Assembly: GCF_000757385.1 (NCBI RefSeq)
Contig: NZ_JRHH01000001.1
Location: 310,001-374,000 of the forward strand
Origin: Flavobacterium aquatile LMG 4008 = ATCC 11947
GTDB lineage: Bacteria > Bacteroidota > Bacteroidia > Flavobacteriales > Flavobacteriaceae
Length of the DNA: 64,000 bases
Direction: 5' to 3'
This document shows, piece after piece, positions 35,006 through 43,312 of this stretch (position 1 is its first letter; each line of letters begins with the position of its first letter). A program made the translations under genes and the position numbers. Below the pieces are notes generated by a model. It was given only the letters and a program-made list of their open reading frames with translations. It was not told where the DNA came from and made no database searches.

Positions 35006-36298
35006 ATGATAACAGAATTTAAAATGCCCAAAATGGGTGAAAGTATATCCGAAGCAACAATAATCAGTTGGTTGAAAAACGTAGGTGATTTTGTGGAAGC
35101 CGAAGAAACTATTTTAGAAGTAGCTACCGATAAAGTAGATAGTGATGTGCCTGCTCTGGTTTCTGGTGTAATCACTGAAATTCGTTTTCAAAAAGATGAC
35201 GTCGTTGAAGTTGGAACCGTTTTGGCATTGATTGATTCTGATGGAGTTCAAGAAGCAAGAAGTCAGAAGCAAGAAGTTGTAGAAAAAAGTAGTATCACAC
35301 CGAGCAAAGTTGAGGCGCCACAACCCGAAATCCGAAACTCGCAACTCGCAACTCGCAACTCGGACGCTTTCATTTCGCCATTAATAATTTCAATTGCTCA
35401 AAAAGAAAACCTTTCAATCGAAGAATTACAAACCATTCCAGGTTCAGGAACCGATGGACGTTTGCAAAAAAGCGATGTTTTTAATTATTTGAAAAACCGT
35501 AAATATCCTATTCAGTCAAAACCGATAACTGATAACCGACAACCGACAACTTCGTCTTATCCTAAACCAAAAATCAATTTTGTAGAAGGAAAAGACAGAA
35601 TTGTAGAAATGGACAGAATGCGCAAGATGATTGCAGATCACATGGTGTATTCTAAGCAAACGTCGCCACACGTAACTTCCTATATTGAAGTAGATGTTAC
35701 AAATTTGGTAAATTGGAGAAACGAAAACAAAGATAAATTTCAAGAAAAACACAACGAGAAATTAACGTTTACACCAGTTTTTGTTCAAGCTGTAGCAAAA
35801 GCTGTAGCTGATTTTCCTATGATAAATGTATCTGTTGATGAGAAAAATATTATCGTTCACAATGATATTAATATCGGAATGGCAACCGCATTACCATCAG
35901 GGAATTTGATAGTTCCTGTAGTAAAAAATGCCAATGAAAAAGATTTAGTCGCTTTAGCAAAAGATGTAAATACTTTGGCGGAAGCTTCACGAAATAACAA
36001 CTTAAAACCCGAACAAATTCAAGGAAGTACGTTTACAATTTCCAACGTAGGAACTTTTGGAAGTTTGATGGGAACACCAATTATCAACCAACCCGAAGTG
36101 GCTATTTTAGCACTCGGAATTATAAAAAAACGTCCCGAAGTTATCACAACTGAAAAAGGAGACGAAATAGCTATCCGAAGTATGATGTATCTTTCTCTTT
36201 CTTTCGACCATAGAGTTGTGGACGGATTTCTAGGAGGATCATTCTTACGAAAAGTAGGCGATTATTTAGAACAATTTGACGCAAACACAACGATATAA
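35006..36298 (+). CDS. 2-oxoacid dehydrogenase E2 (branched-chain type acyltransferase)
   Basis: The 430-residue E2 is counted from ATG 35006; the in-frame TTG at 34976 lies in a CTTTGTG spacer repeat. It has one lipoyl domain (about 1-80, lipoylated Lys43 in VATDKVDSD), an E3/E1-binding domain (about 120-160, ISPLIISIAQKENLSIEELQTIPGSGTDGRLQKSDVFNYL) and the catalytic domain (about 195-430, SFDHRVVDGFLGG, His402). It transfers acyl groups to CoA in a branched-chain 2-oxoacid dehydrogenase complex. The linkers (QLATRNS, and PITDNRQPTTSS) are encoded by AACTCGC and CCGATAACTGATAACC tandems like those in spacers. No E3 gene is in the window. Confidence 0.93.
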   Translation: MITEFKMPKMGESISEATIISWLKNVGDFVEAEETILEVATDKVDSDVPALVSGVITEIRFQKDDVVEVGTVLALIDSDGVQEARSQKQEVVEKSSITPSKVEAPQPEIRNSQLATRNSDAFISPLIISIAQKENLSIEELQTIPGSGTDGRLQKSDVFNYLKNRKYPIQSKPITDNRQPTTSSYPKPKINFVEGKDRIVEMDRMRKMIADHMVYSKQTSPHVTSYIEVDVTNLVNWRNENKDKFQEKHNEKLTFTPVFVQAVAKAVADFPMINVSVDEKNIIVHNDINIGMATALPSGNLIVPVVKNANEKDLVALAKDVNTLAEASRNNNLKPEQIQGSTFTISNVGTFGSLMGTPIINQPEVAILALGIIKKRPEVITTEKGDEIAIRSMMYLSLSFDHRVVDGFLGGSFLRKVGDYLEQFDANTTI

Positions 36299-36301
36299 AT
36301 T

Positions 36302-37369
36302 ATGACAGAGAGTATGACATCAGAAATAAAAATAACCAAAGTCACACAATCAAGAGTTTCAGAAGTGAATCTTGAAAACATCACAATGGGAACCAATTTT
36401 ACCGATCACATGTTTATTTGCGATTATGAAAATGGCGAATGGAACAATGCCCGAATTGAACCTTTGGTGTTAATTCCAACGCATCCTGCGGCAATGGCTT
36501 TACATTACGGACAAGCTATTTTTGAAGGTATGAAAGCGACTTTAGGGAAAGACGGAACACCATTATTATTTCGTCCTGAAGAAAATGCCAAACGAATGAA
36601 TTTTAGTGCGGATAGAATGGGAATGCCTTCATTTCCTGAAGATTTATTTGTAGAAGCCTTAAAACAATTCACCGCTTTAGAAAAAAATTGGATTCCAAAA
36701 TCAACAGGAAGTGCTTTGTATTTGCGTCCGTTTATGTATGCTGATGAAGCTTTCATTGGAATGCGTGCAGCAACTAGTTTCAAATTCATCGTAATGGCGT
36801 CGCCAGCCGGACCATTTTTTAGTAGAAAAATCAAATTATTTGCTGAGAAAAAATACGTTCGTGCCGTAAATGGTGGAACTGGAGAAGCCAAAGCAGCCGG
36901 AAATTACGCAGCAGCCATTCGTCCAACAGAATATGCAAAAGCTAAAGGTTTTGACCAAGTTTTATGGCTAGATGCTCAAGATTTTGAATACATTCAAGAA
37001 GTAGGAACGATGAATATTTTCTTCAAAATTGATGGAAAATTCATTACTCCAAGTTTAACAGGTTCAATTTTATCAGGAATTACTCGAATGAGTGTAATCG
37101 ATTTATTAAGAAGTAAAGGTTTTGAAGTAACCGAAAGACCAATTACGATTTCAGAAATCATTGAAGCATCCAAAAACGGAACTTTAGAAGAAGCTTTTGG
37201 AACAGGAACAGCAGTTGGAATTGCAATGGTAGAAGAAATTGGCAACAACGATTTATCAATTAAATTTCCGGCAGAAAATCCAGTTTCGGTAATGGTTAAT
37301 GATACTTTGAATGCTATTAAAGTTCAAGATATCAAAGATGAATTTGGTTGGATTGTAGAAGCGAAGTAA
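36302..37369 (+). CDS. ilvE: Branched-chain amino acid aminotransferase
   Basis: The 355-residue PLP enzyme is of the class IV type: HYGQAIFEGMKATLGKDGTPLLFRPEENAKRMN, GGTGEAKAAGNYAAAI (PLP Lys), YIQEVGTMNIFF and GTGTAVGIAMVEEI. It interconverts Leu/Ile/Val with their 2-oxoacids, which are the substrates of the dehydrogenase encoded on both sides. ATG 36302 follows E2 by 3 bases; ATG 36314 is an alternative. Its place inside the E2-E1 gene pair indicates catabolic use, with 2-oxoacids passed to the complex. Confidence 0.95.
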   Translation: MTESMTSEIKITKVTQSRVSEVNLENITMGTNFTDHMFICDYENGEWNNARIEPLVLIPTHPAAMALHYGQAIFEGMKATLGKDGTPLLFRPEENAKRMNFSADRMGMPSFPEDLFVEALKQFTALEKNWIPKSTGSALYLRPFMYADEAFIGMRAATSFKFIVMASPAGPFFSRKIKLFAEKKYVRAVNGGTGEAKAAGNYAAAIRPTEYAKAKGFDQVLWLDAQDFEYIQEVGTMNIFFKIDGKFITPSLTGSILSGITRMSVIDLLRSKGFEVTERPITISEIIEASKNGTLEEAFGTGTAVGIAMVEEIGNNDLSIKFPAENPVSVMVNDTLNAIKVQDIKDEFGWIVEAK

Positions 37370-37375
37370 TTAAAT

Positions 37376-37449
37376 AGCCACAGATTAAATGGATTATAAA
37401 GATTTCAAAAATCTGTGAAAATCTGTGAAAATCTGTTTAATCTGTGGCT
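37376..37449. repeat. 74-bp spacer element with inverted ends
   Basis: The ends are a perfect 14-base inverted repeat (AGCCACAGATTAAA and TTTAATCTGTGGCT). The centre has tandem AAAATCTGTG copies. It lies between ilvE and the E1 gene. Confidence 0.75.
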
Positions 37450-37471
37450 AAAAAAAGAATAAAATCTCATA

Positions 37472-39538
37472 ATGTTAGATAAAAATATATTAAAAAAAGC
37501 ATTCACTACAATGGCAACTGCCAAAGCTATGGCCACCTTGTACGAAGATAACTTCAAAATTGTTTCCAAATACGTGCACGCAACTTCTCGCGGACACGAG
37601 GCGATTCAAATTGCAATGGCGATGCAACTTTTGCCGCAAGATTATGCGTTTCCGTATTATCGTGATGATGCTATGATGCTGGGAATCGGAATGCAACCTT
37701 ACGATTTGATGTTGCAGTTGATGGCAAAAAAAGACGATCCGTTTTCGGGCGGACGAACCTATTATTGTCATCCGAGTTTGAAAGATGCTGATAAACCTAA
37801 AATTCCGCACCAGTCATCGGCAACAGGAATGCAAGCGATTCCAGCAACTGGAGCAGCAATGGGATTTTGGTATAAAGAAAATATAGGAATTCAAGATACT
37901 AATCAAGAAAAACCATTAGTTGTTTGCTCACTTGGTGACGCATCAGTTACCGAAGGAGAAATCGCCGAAGCATTGCAGATGGCAGCTTTAAAACAACTTC
38001 CTATTTTGTATTTAGTGCAAGATAACGGTTGGGATATTTCAGCAAATGCTGCTGAAACTCGAGCGCAAAATGCTTTTGAATACGCCAAAGGATTTCACGG
38101 AATTGAAGCCATTTCTATTGATGGCGCGAATTTTACTGAAAGCTATTTAGCGGTTCAAAAAGTGGTTAAAACGATTCGTGAAGAACGTCGTCCTTTTTTA
38201 GTTCATGCTAAAGTTCCGTTGTTGAATCATCATACTTCAGGTGTTCGAATGGAATGGTATCGTGACGATTTGGAAGAAGCACAATCTCGTGATCCATTTC
38301 CTGTTTTGATAAAACAATTATTGGAAGCAGGATTTACAAATGATGAAATTAAAAAAATAGAAAATACGGCTGTTGCCAAAGTTCAAGCGGATTTTGATAG
38401 AGCACAATTAGCTGAAGATCCAACTCCAGAAGATTTATTCACACATGATTTTGCTCCAACGCCAATTACTGAAGAAGTTGGAGAACGAAATCCAGAGCGA
38501 GAAGATAAAGTCGTTATGGTAGATTGCGCACTTTTTGCTGTGGAAGAATTAATGAAAAAACACCAAGAATGTTTGTTGTACGGGCAAGACGTTGGTGGAC
38601 GATTGGGTGGCGTTTTCAGAGAAGCAGCGACTTTAGCACAAAAATTTGGAGACGATCGTGTTTTCAATACGCCAATTCAAGAAGCATTTATCGTTGGTTC
38701 AACAGTTGGAATGTCAGCTGTTGGATTGAAACCGATTGTTGAGGTTCAGTTTGCCGATTACATTTGGCCAGGATTGAATCAGTTGTTTACCGAAGTCAGC
38801 CGTTCGTGTTATTTATCCAACGGAAAATGGCCAGTAAGTATGATTTTGAGAGTTCCAATCGGAGCTTATGGAAGTGGCGGACCATATCATTCGTCATCGG
38901 TTGAAAGTGTTTTGACAAATATTCGCGGAATAAAAATTGCGTATCCAAGCAATGGTGCCGACTTAAAAGGATTATTGAAAGCTGCTTATTACGACCCAAA
39001 TCCGGTTGTGATTTTAGAACATAAAGGTTTGTATTGGAGCAAAGTAAAAGGAACCGATGCCGCAAGAGTAAACGAACCAAGCGAAGATTATATTTTACCT
39101 TTCGGAAAAGCGAATATCGTTCAAGAAATTTGGGAACAAGAAACCGACGAAACTATTACGGTAATTACCTACGGAATGGGCGTTCATTGGGCTTTGAATG
39201 CTTCGGCACAGATTCTGAAACAAGTTCAGAATGACAAACAGAGAATTGAAATTATCGATTTGCGAACGTTGTATCCATTAGACGAAGAAGCGATTTTCAA
39301 ATCGGTTAAAAAAGCTAAAAAATGTCTAGTCGTAACCGAAGAGCCAACCAACAATTCCTTCGCAAGAAGTTTAGCTGGATTAATTCAAGAAAATTGTTTC
39401 AAATATTTAGATGCGCCAGTTATGGTAATCGGTTCAGAGAATATGCCTGCGATTCCGTTGAATAGCACGTTGGAGTTTACCATGATTCCGAATGTGGATA
39501 AAGTGAAAGCTAAAATGGAAGAACTTTTGAATTATTAA
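37472..39538 (+). CDS. Branched-chain 2-oxoacid dehydrogenase E1, alpha-beta fusion
   Basis: The 688-residue protein joins E1 alpha (about 1-330) and E1 beta (about 345-688). The alpha part has the TPP motif GDASVTEGEIAEALQMAALKQLPILYLVQDNGWDIS and the loop TSGVRMEWYRDDLEEAQSRDP. The beta part has GQDVGGRLGGVFREAATL, TPIQEAFIVGSTVGMSAVGLKPIVEVQFADYIWPGLNQL and VVTEEPTNNSFARSLAG. It decarboxylates branched 2-oxoacids and feeds the E2 at 35006. Residues QILKQVQNDKQ near 585 are encoded by a reversed TGTCATTCTGAACTTG repeat (39211-39238), probably an insertion tolerated in a loop. Confidence 0.93.
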   Translation: MLDKNILKKAFTTMATAKAMATLYEDNFKIVSKYVHATSRGHEAIQIAMAMQLLPQDYAFPYYRDDAMMLGIGMQPYDLMLQLMAKKDDPFSGGRTYYCHPSLKDADKPKIPHQSSATGMQAIPATGAAMGFWYKENIGIQDTNQEKPLVVCSLGDASVTEGEIAEALQMAALKQLPILYLVQDNGWDISANAAETRAQNAFEYAKGFHGIEAISIDGANFTESYLAVQKVVKTIREERRPFLVHAKVPLLNHHTSGVRMEWYRDDLEEAQSRDPFPVLIKQLLEAGFTNDEIKKIENTAVAKVQADFDRAQLAEDPTPEDLFTHDFAPTPITEEVGERNPEREDKVVMVDCALFAVEELMKKHQECLLYGQDVGGRLGGVFREAATLAQKFGDDRVFNTPIQEAFIVGSTVGMSAVGLKPIVEVQFADYIWPGLNQLFTEVSRSCYLSNGKWPVSMILRVPIGAYGSGGPYHSSSVESVLTNIRGIKIAYPSNGADLKGLLKAAYYDPNPVVILEHKGLYWSKVKGTDAARVNEPSEDYILPFGKANIVQEIWEQETDETITVITYGMGVHWALNASAQILKQVQNDKQRIEIIDLRTLYPLDEEAIFKSVKKAKKCLVVTEEPTNNSFARSLAGLIQENCFKYLDAPVMVIGSENMPAIPLNSTLEFTMIPNVDKVKAKMEELLNY
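39211..39238. repeat. Reversed TGTCATTCTGAACTTG repeat inside the E1 coding region
   Basis: GATTCTGAAACAAGTTCAG then AATGACAAA is the reverse complement of the spacer repeat at 39545-39574, only 300 bases away. It keeps the frame. Confidence 0.8.
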
Positions 39539-39544
39539 CCACAG

Positions 39545-39574
39545 TTTTGTCATTCTGAACTTGTTTCAGAATCT
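39545..39574. repeat. Short spacer repeat TGTCATTCTGAACTTG, copy 2
   Basis: Nearly identical to 25990-26018. It opens the 530-base non-coding stretch after the E1 gene. That stretch otherwise holds an AATACTAAACACTG low-complexity run, two AGGGCTA elements (39618 and 39918) and a terminator. Confidence 0.8.
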
Positions 39575-39617
39575 CAGTTACTGCATACTAAATACTAAAC
39601 ACTGCTTACTTTTTTAT

Positions 39618-39807
39618 GGAGCTAATCCAGCTTTCCATTACAAGTTTTTGTAAACAATGCTTTTTTTGTAAGTCATAAAAAAGAGCTTCCTTTGGTCGCT
39701 TTTTTATGCCAACAAAAAATAGCATTCTTTCACAAAAAGCTTTTCATTGCAAACGTAGTTCACTGAACTCCTATGAAAATAAAAATTATGTGAAGTAATC
39801 TGGGCTA
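39618..39807 (+). repeat. Dispersed AGGGCTA element, copy D (long form)
   Basis: Starts GGAGCTAATCCAGCTTTCC, includes AAGAGCTTCCTTTGGTCGCT shared with copy F, and ends ATCTGGGCTA. At 190 bases it is the longest copy. Confidence 0.7.
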
Positions 39808-39917
39808 GGGCTTTTGGGTTATAAAGACAAATTGTTTTTCAAATTCAAAATTCTTTAGTTGTAATTTAAACAAATAGTTTCGTAGAAATTCTTCCTTTAT
39901 TCAATGCAAAACCTATC

Positions 39918-39993
39918 TAGCCCTGATTGCAGTGGCACGAAGTAGAACGGAAAGCAGGAATAAGGAAACCAAAAGGAACCAAGCCATTCGCTC
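39918..39993 (-). repeat. Dispersed AGGGCTA element, copy E (inverted)
   Basis: On the minus strand it runs GAGCGAATGGCTTGG ... TCCTGCTTTCCG ... ATCAGGGCTA. It faces copy D, giving a head-on pair with the AGGGCTA ends inside. Confidence 0.78.
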
Positions 39994-40000
39994 ATAAAAA

Positions 40001-40036
40001 AAACACTATTTCGAAATTACGAGATAGTGTTTTTTT
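40001..40036. terminator. Bidirectional terminator
   Basis: AAACACTAT / ATAGTGTTT stem flanked by an A-run on the left and a T-run on the right. It lies between the plus-strand E1 gene and the minus-strand DUF4136 gene. Confidence 0.8.
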
Positions 40037-40068
40037 ATGGAGAATCTGATACAAGTTCAGATTGACGA

Positions 40069-40599
40069 TTATTTTTTCGGTGGATATTGTGCCAAAATTT
40101 TAGTTACAAATTCGTTGATGAGTTTGTCTTTTTTATCGGCATTTCCGGTGAGAACACCTTCGCCTTGACCTTGCCAAATTAGTTCTTTTTTCTTGGCGTC
40201 AATGATGTCAATGGTTAAAGTTCCTTCGGTGTAACGATTTACTGAGGTGTTATTTCCCCACATCCATGGACTCCAGCCAAAACCCCATCCGTAACCCCAA
40301 CCCATATTGAATTGGTTTACATCAACTTGCTCTCTTTCTTTGGTGAAGAAATTGATTAAAACATCGGGTGTTTCGCTTTTAGAAAAACCTTTTGCTGCCA
40401 ATTGTTCGTCGATTGCGTAGAGAATTCTTCGTTTATCTAAATCGGAAATCTCAACTTTATCGATGCCGCTTTTGTGATAAGCATAGGTTTTGTAATTTTC
40501 AAATGTCGCCTTTTTGTCGTAATCATAATTTACTCTAACCGAACTGCACGAAGCGAAAACGAAGAGTAGAAGTAACGGTAAAAATTTAATTGTTTTCAT
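40069..40599 (-). CDS. DUF4136 lipoprotein
   Basis: The 176-residue protein has a lipoprotein signal (MKTIKFLPLLLLFVFASCSS) and the DUF4136 domain (VRVNYDYDKKATFENYKTYAYHKSG ... RRILYAIDEQLAAKGFSKSETPDVLINFFTKERE ... GTLTIDIIDAKKKELIWQGQGEGVL). Such lipoproteins are widespread in the Bacteroidota envelope and have no known function. A Gly/Trp-rich loop (GWGYGWGFGWSPWMWGN) is present in the middle. It stands 72 bases downstream of hutU on the same strand; co-transcription is possible. Confidence 0.88.
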   Translation of the reverse strand: MKTIKFLPLLLLFVFASCSSVRVNYDYDKKATFENYKTYAYHKSGIDKVEISDLDKRRILYAIDEQLAAKGFSKSETPDVLINFFTKEREQVDVNQFNMGWGYGWGFGWSPWMWGNNTSVNRYTEGTLTIDIIDAKKKELIWQGQGEGVLTGNADKKDKLINEFVTKILAQYPPKK

Positions 40600-40671
40600 A
40601 GTATTTTATTTTATTTTTCAAGTGTGAGATTTCGGGTTTGAGAAGCTTAACTTGAAACTTTAAACCAGAAA

Positions 40672-42648
40672 CTATAATAATTCTTCGTCCACTATATTAG
40701 GGATGGTAATTTTCAATAAAGGTTGCGTCTCCATGGCTCTTTTTATTGCAAAAATTGCGCCTTCGTTTCTTGCCCAACTTCTTCTTGAAATTCCGTTGTT
40801 TACATCCCAGAAAAGCATTGATTCTAAACGCTTTGATGCTTCTTTAGTTCCATCAAGAACCATACCAAATCCACCATTAATTACTTCACCCCAACCAACG
40901 CCACCACCATTGTGAATGGAAACCCAAGTTGCGCCGCGGAAGCTGTCTCCAATAACGTTTTGGATAGCCATATCGGCTGTAAATCGTGAGCCGTCATAGA
41001 TGTTTGATGTTTCTCTGTAAGGCGAATCGGTTCCGGAAACGTCGTGATGATCGCGTCCTAAAATGATGTAGCCAATTTCTCCTTTTGCAATGGCTTGATT
41101 GAAAGCTTCGGCAATTTTGATTCTTCCTTCGGCATCGGCATAAAGAATTCTTGCTTGCGAGCCAACGACCAATTTATTTTCTTGTGCGCCTTTAATCCAT
41201 TGGATGTTGTCGGCCATTTGTTGTTGGATTTCTTCTGGAGAATTTTTCATCATTTCTTCCAGAACATCACAGGCAATTTTGTCGGTTTTTGCCAAGTCAT
41301 TAGGATTTCCTGAGGCGCAAACCCAACGGAATGGTCCAAATCCATAATCGAAGCACATTGGTCCCATAATGTCTTGAACGTAACTGTTGTATTTGAAATC
41401 GATGTGGTTTTCTGCAAAAACATCGGCTCCAGCTCGAGAAGCTTCTAATAAAAAGGCATTTCCATAATCGAAGAAATACGTTCCCTTTTCGGTATGTTTG
41501 TTGATTGCTGTTGCATGACGACGCAATGTTTTTTGGACTTCTTCTTTGAATTTATCAGGATTGTTTGCCATTAAATCATTGGATTCTTCAAAAGTATATC
41601 CAATTGGATAATAACCTCCAGCCCAAGGATTGTGAAGCGAAGTTTGATCGGAACCTAAATCGATATGTAGATTTTCTTGGTCGAAACGTTCCCAAACGTC
41701 AACCACATTTCCGAGATAGGCAATGGAAACAATTTCATTATTATCTAATGCTTTTTTTACTCTTGGAACTAACTGCTCAATATTTTCAATCACTTCATTA
41801 ATCCAACCTTGCGAATGACGAATGTGAGTAATTTTCGGATTTACTTCGGCACAAACGGTAACGCAACCTGCAATGTTTCCTGCTTTTGGTTGTGCACCAG
41901 ACATTCCGCCTAATCCAGAAGTTACGAATAATCCACCTTTAGGTGATTTTTTTATTTTTCTGAATCCGTTTAAAACGGTTATGGTTGTTCCATGAACAAT
42001 TCCTTGTGGGCCAATATACATATAACTTCCTGCAGTCATTTGTCCGTATTGGGAAACTCCTAATGCGTTCATTTTTTCCCAATCATCAGGTTTTGAATAA
42101 TTTGGAATAACCATTCCGTTTGTGACCACAACTCTTGGCGCTTCTTTATGAGAAGGAAATAATCCCATTGGATGACCAGAATACATGGCTAAAGTTTGTT
42201 CTTCGGTCATTTCTGCCAAATATTTCATGGTCAGTAAATACTGAGCCCAATTTTGAAAAACTGCTCCATTTCCGCCATAAGTAATTAATTCATGTGGATG
42301 TTGTGCTACTGCGTAATCCAAATTATTTTGAATCATTAACATAATGGCTTTTGCTTGTTCGCATTTTCCAGGATATTCTGAAATTGGTCGTGCATACATT
42401 TTATAATCAGGACGCAAGCGGTACATATAAATTCTTCCGTAGGTTTCTAATTCGGATTTGAATTCAGGAAGTAATTCGGCATGATGTTTAGGTTCAAAAT
42501 AGCGTAAAGCATTTTTTAAGGCTAATTTTTTTTCCTCTTCTGAAAGAATTTCTTTTCGTTTTGGTGCGTGATTTATTTCGGTTTCATACGGTTTTGGATT
42601 TGGTAAAACCGATGGAATTCCTTGTAGTATTTGTTCTTGAAAAGTCAT
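40672..42648 (-). CDS. hutU: Urocanate hydratase
   Basis: At 658 residues this is longer than the roughly 555 of proteobacterial HutU, through an N-terminal part and internal insertions, as is common in this phylum. The NAD-binding segment GLGGMSGAQPKAGNIAGCVTVCAEV and the catalytic YGFGPFRWVCASGN are present, as are GGNGAVFQNWAQY and GRDHHDVSGTDSPYRETSN. It converts urocanate to imidazolone propionate in histidine degradation. No other hut gene is in the window, so the pathway genes are dispersed or lie beyond the window. Confidence 0.95.
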   Translation of the reverse strand: MTFQEQILQGIPSVLPNPKPYETEINHAPKRKEILSEEEKKLALKNALRYFEPKHHAELLPEFKSELETYGRIYMYRLRPDYKMYARPISEYPGKCEQAKAIMLMIQNNLDYAVAQHPHELITYGGNGAVFQNWAQYLLTMKYLAEMTEEQTLAMYSGHPMGLFPSHKEAPRVVVTNGMVIPNYSKPDDWEKMNALGVSQYGQMTAGSYMYIGPQGIVHGTTITVLNGFRKIKKSPKGGLFVTSGLGGMSGAQPKAGNIAGCVTVCAEVNPKITHIRHSQGWINEVIENIEQLVPRVKKALDNNEIVSIAYLGNVVDVWERFDQENLHIDLGSDQTSLHNPWAGGYYPIGYTFEESNDLMANNPDKFKEEVQKTLRRHATAINKHTEKGTYFFDYGNAFLLEASRAGADVFAENHIDFKYNSYVQDIMGPMCFDYGFGPFRWVCASGNPNDLAKTDKIACDVLEEMMKNSPEEIQQQMADNIQWIKGAQENKLVVGSQARILYADAEGRIKIAEAFNQAIAKGEIGYIILGRDHHDVSGTDSPYRETSNIYDGSRFTADMAIQNVIGDSFRGATWVSIHNGGGVGWGEVINGGFGMVLDGTKEASKRLESMLFWDVNNGISRRSWARNEGAIFAIKRAMETQPLLKITIPNIVDEELL

Positions 42649-42679
42649 TTGTTGTTGGTTTTTCTAGTGTTGTTATAGG

Positions 42680-42776
42680 CTGCGTTAGGGATTGAGCAAT
42701 TGTTTGAGCTCTTTATTGTGTAGCGTTAGCGGAACAATAAAAGCGAGTGCGAAAGCCCGACCTGTAAGGTAACGCC
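42680..42776. repeat. Spacer repeat with GCGTTAGGG start and TAACGCCC end
   Basis: The outer ends GCGTTA/TAACGC are inverted, and inside is a TTTATTGT/ACAATAAA stem. It closes with GCCCGACCTGTAAGGTAACGCCC-like sequence, a pattern I know from flavobacterial spacers. Only one copy was seen in the window. Confidence 0.6.
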
Positions 42777-42780
42777 CAAA

Positions 42781-42957
42781 TTATTTTTTTAAATTTCCTG
42801 TTTTTTTATCAAATCCGTAGGGGCAATGTCTGCAACCACTTTTGCAACAGTAACCACGTTTTAAATGGTACTTTTCGGTGAAACATCGGTAGCCTTCGGG
42901 TGTGATGTAATAATCTTCTCCTTCTTTTAAATTATTTGGATTTAATTCTTCATTCAT
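42781..42957 (-). CDS. Small Cys-rich DUF5522 protein
   Basis: This 58-residue gene starts MNEELNPNNLKEGEDYYITPEGYRCFTEKYHLKRGYCCKSGCRHCPYG when read in pieces, with Cys pattern C-x(11)-C-C-x3-C-x2-C. The RGYCCKSGCRHCPYGF motif is the hallmark of DUF5522, small proteins that probably bind a metal; function unknown. Its ATG at 42957 is 6 bases from the G of a TAAATTTG -7 element, so the mRNA should be leaderless. Confidence 0.82.
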   Translation of the reverse strand: MNEELNPNNLKEGEDYYITPEGYRCFTEKYHLKRGYCCKSGCRHCPYGFDKKTGNLKK

Positions 42958-42962
42958 AGCTA

Positions 42963-42979
42963 CAAATTTAGCAACTTTG
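42963..42979. promoter_or_regulatory. Back-to-back divergent -7 elements
   Basis: The minus-strand TAAATTTG (42963-42970) drives the DUF5522 gene. The plus-strand CAACTTTG (42972-42979; 7 of 8 matches) drives the gene at 42986. They are separated by one base, and each start codon lies 6-7 bases beyond its element. Confidence 0.55.
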
Positions 42980-42985
42980 CAGTAT

Positions 42986-43312
42986 ATGATTCTAATTGTT
43001 TTTAAATATTTTACGCCAAGAGGTTTTCGTGGTTTGACTTTTTATCCGTTTGTTTTTTTAGCAGATAAAGATGATAAGTTGAATGAAGTATTTATTAACC
43101 ATGAACGAATCCATATTAGACAGCAATTGGAGTTGTTAATTGTGCCATTTTATCTTTGGTATATTACGGAATATTTGTTTCGATTACTTCAATATGGAGA
43201 TAGAAAAAAGGCTTATTATTCGATTTCATTTGAGAAGGAAGCTTATACAAATGAAAAAGACCTTGCATATTTAAAGTCAAGGTCTTTTTGGAGGTTTTTT
43301 AGGTATGTTTAA
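42986..43312 (+). CDS. Hypothetical protein with HExxH-like NHERIHIRQQ motif
   Basis: The 108-residue protein starts at ATG 42986. A hydrophobic N-terminal third (ILIVFKYFTPRGFRGLTFYPFVFL) is followed by FINHERIHIRQQLELLIVPFYLWYITEYLFRLL and KKAYYSISFEKEAYTNEKDLAYLKSR. HERIH plus the distal FEKEAY resembles a gluzincin-like HExxH...E arrangement (here H-E-x-x-H), seen in small Bacteroidota membrane proteins related to the M56/BlaR1 peptidase pattern. Activity is unproven. Its end overlaps the convergent gene at 43309 by 4 bases. Confidence 0.7.
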   Translation: MILIVFKYFTPRGFRGLTFYPFVFLADKDDKLNEVFINHERIHIRQQLELLIVPFYLWYITEYLFRLLQYGDRKKAYYSISFEKEAYTNEKDLAYLKSRSFWRFFRYV

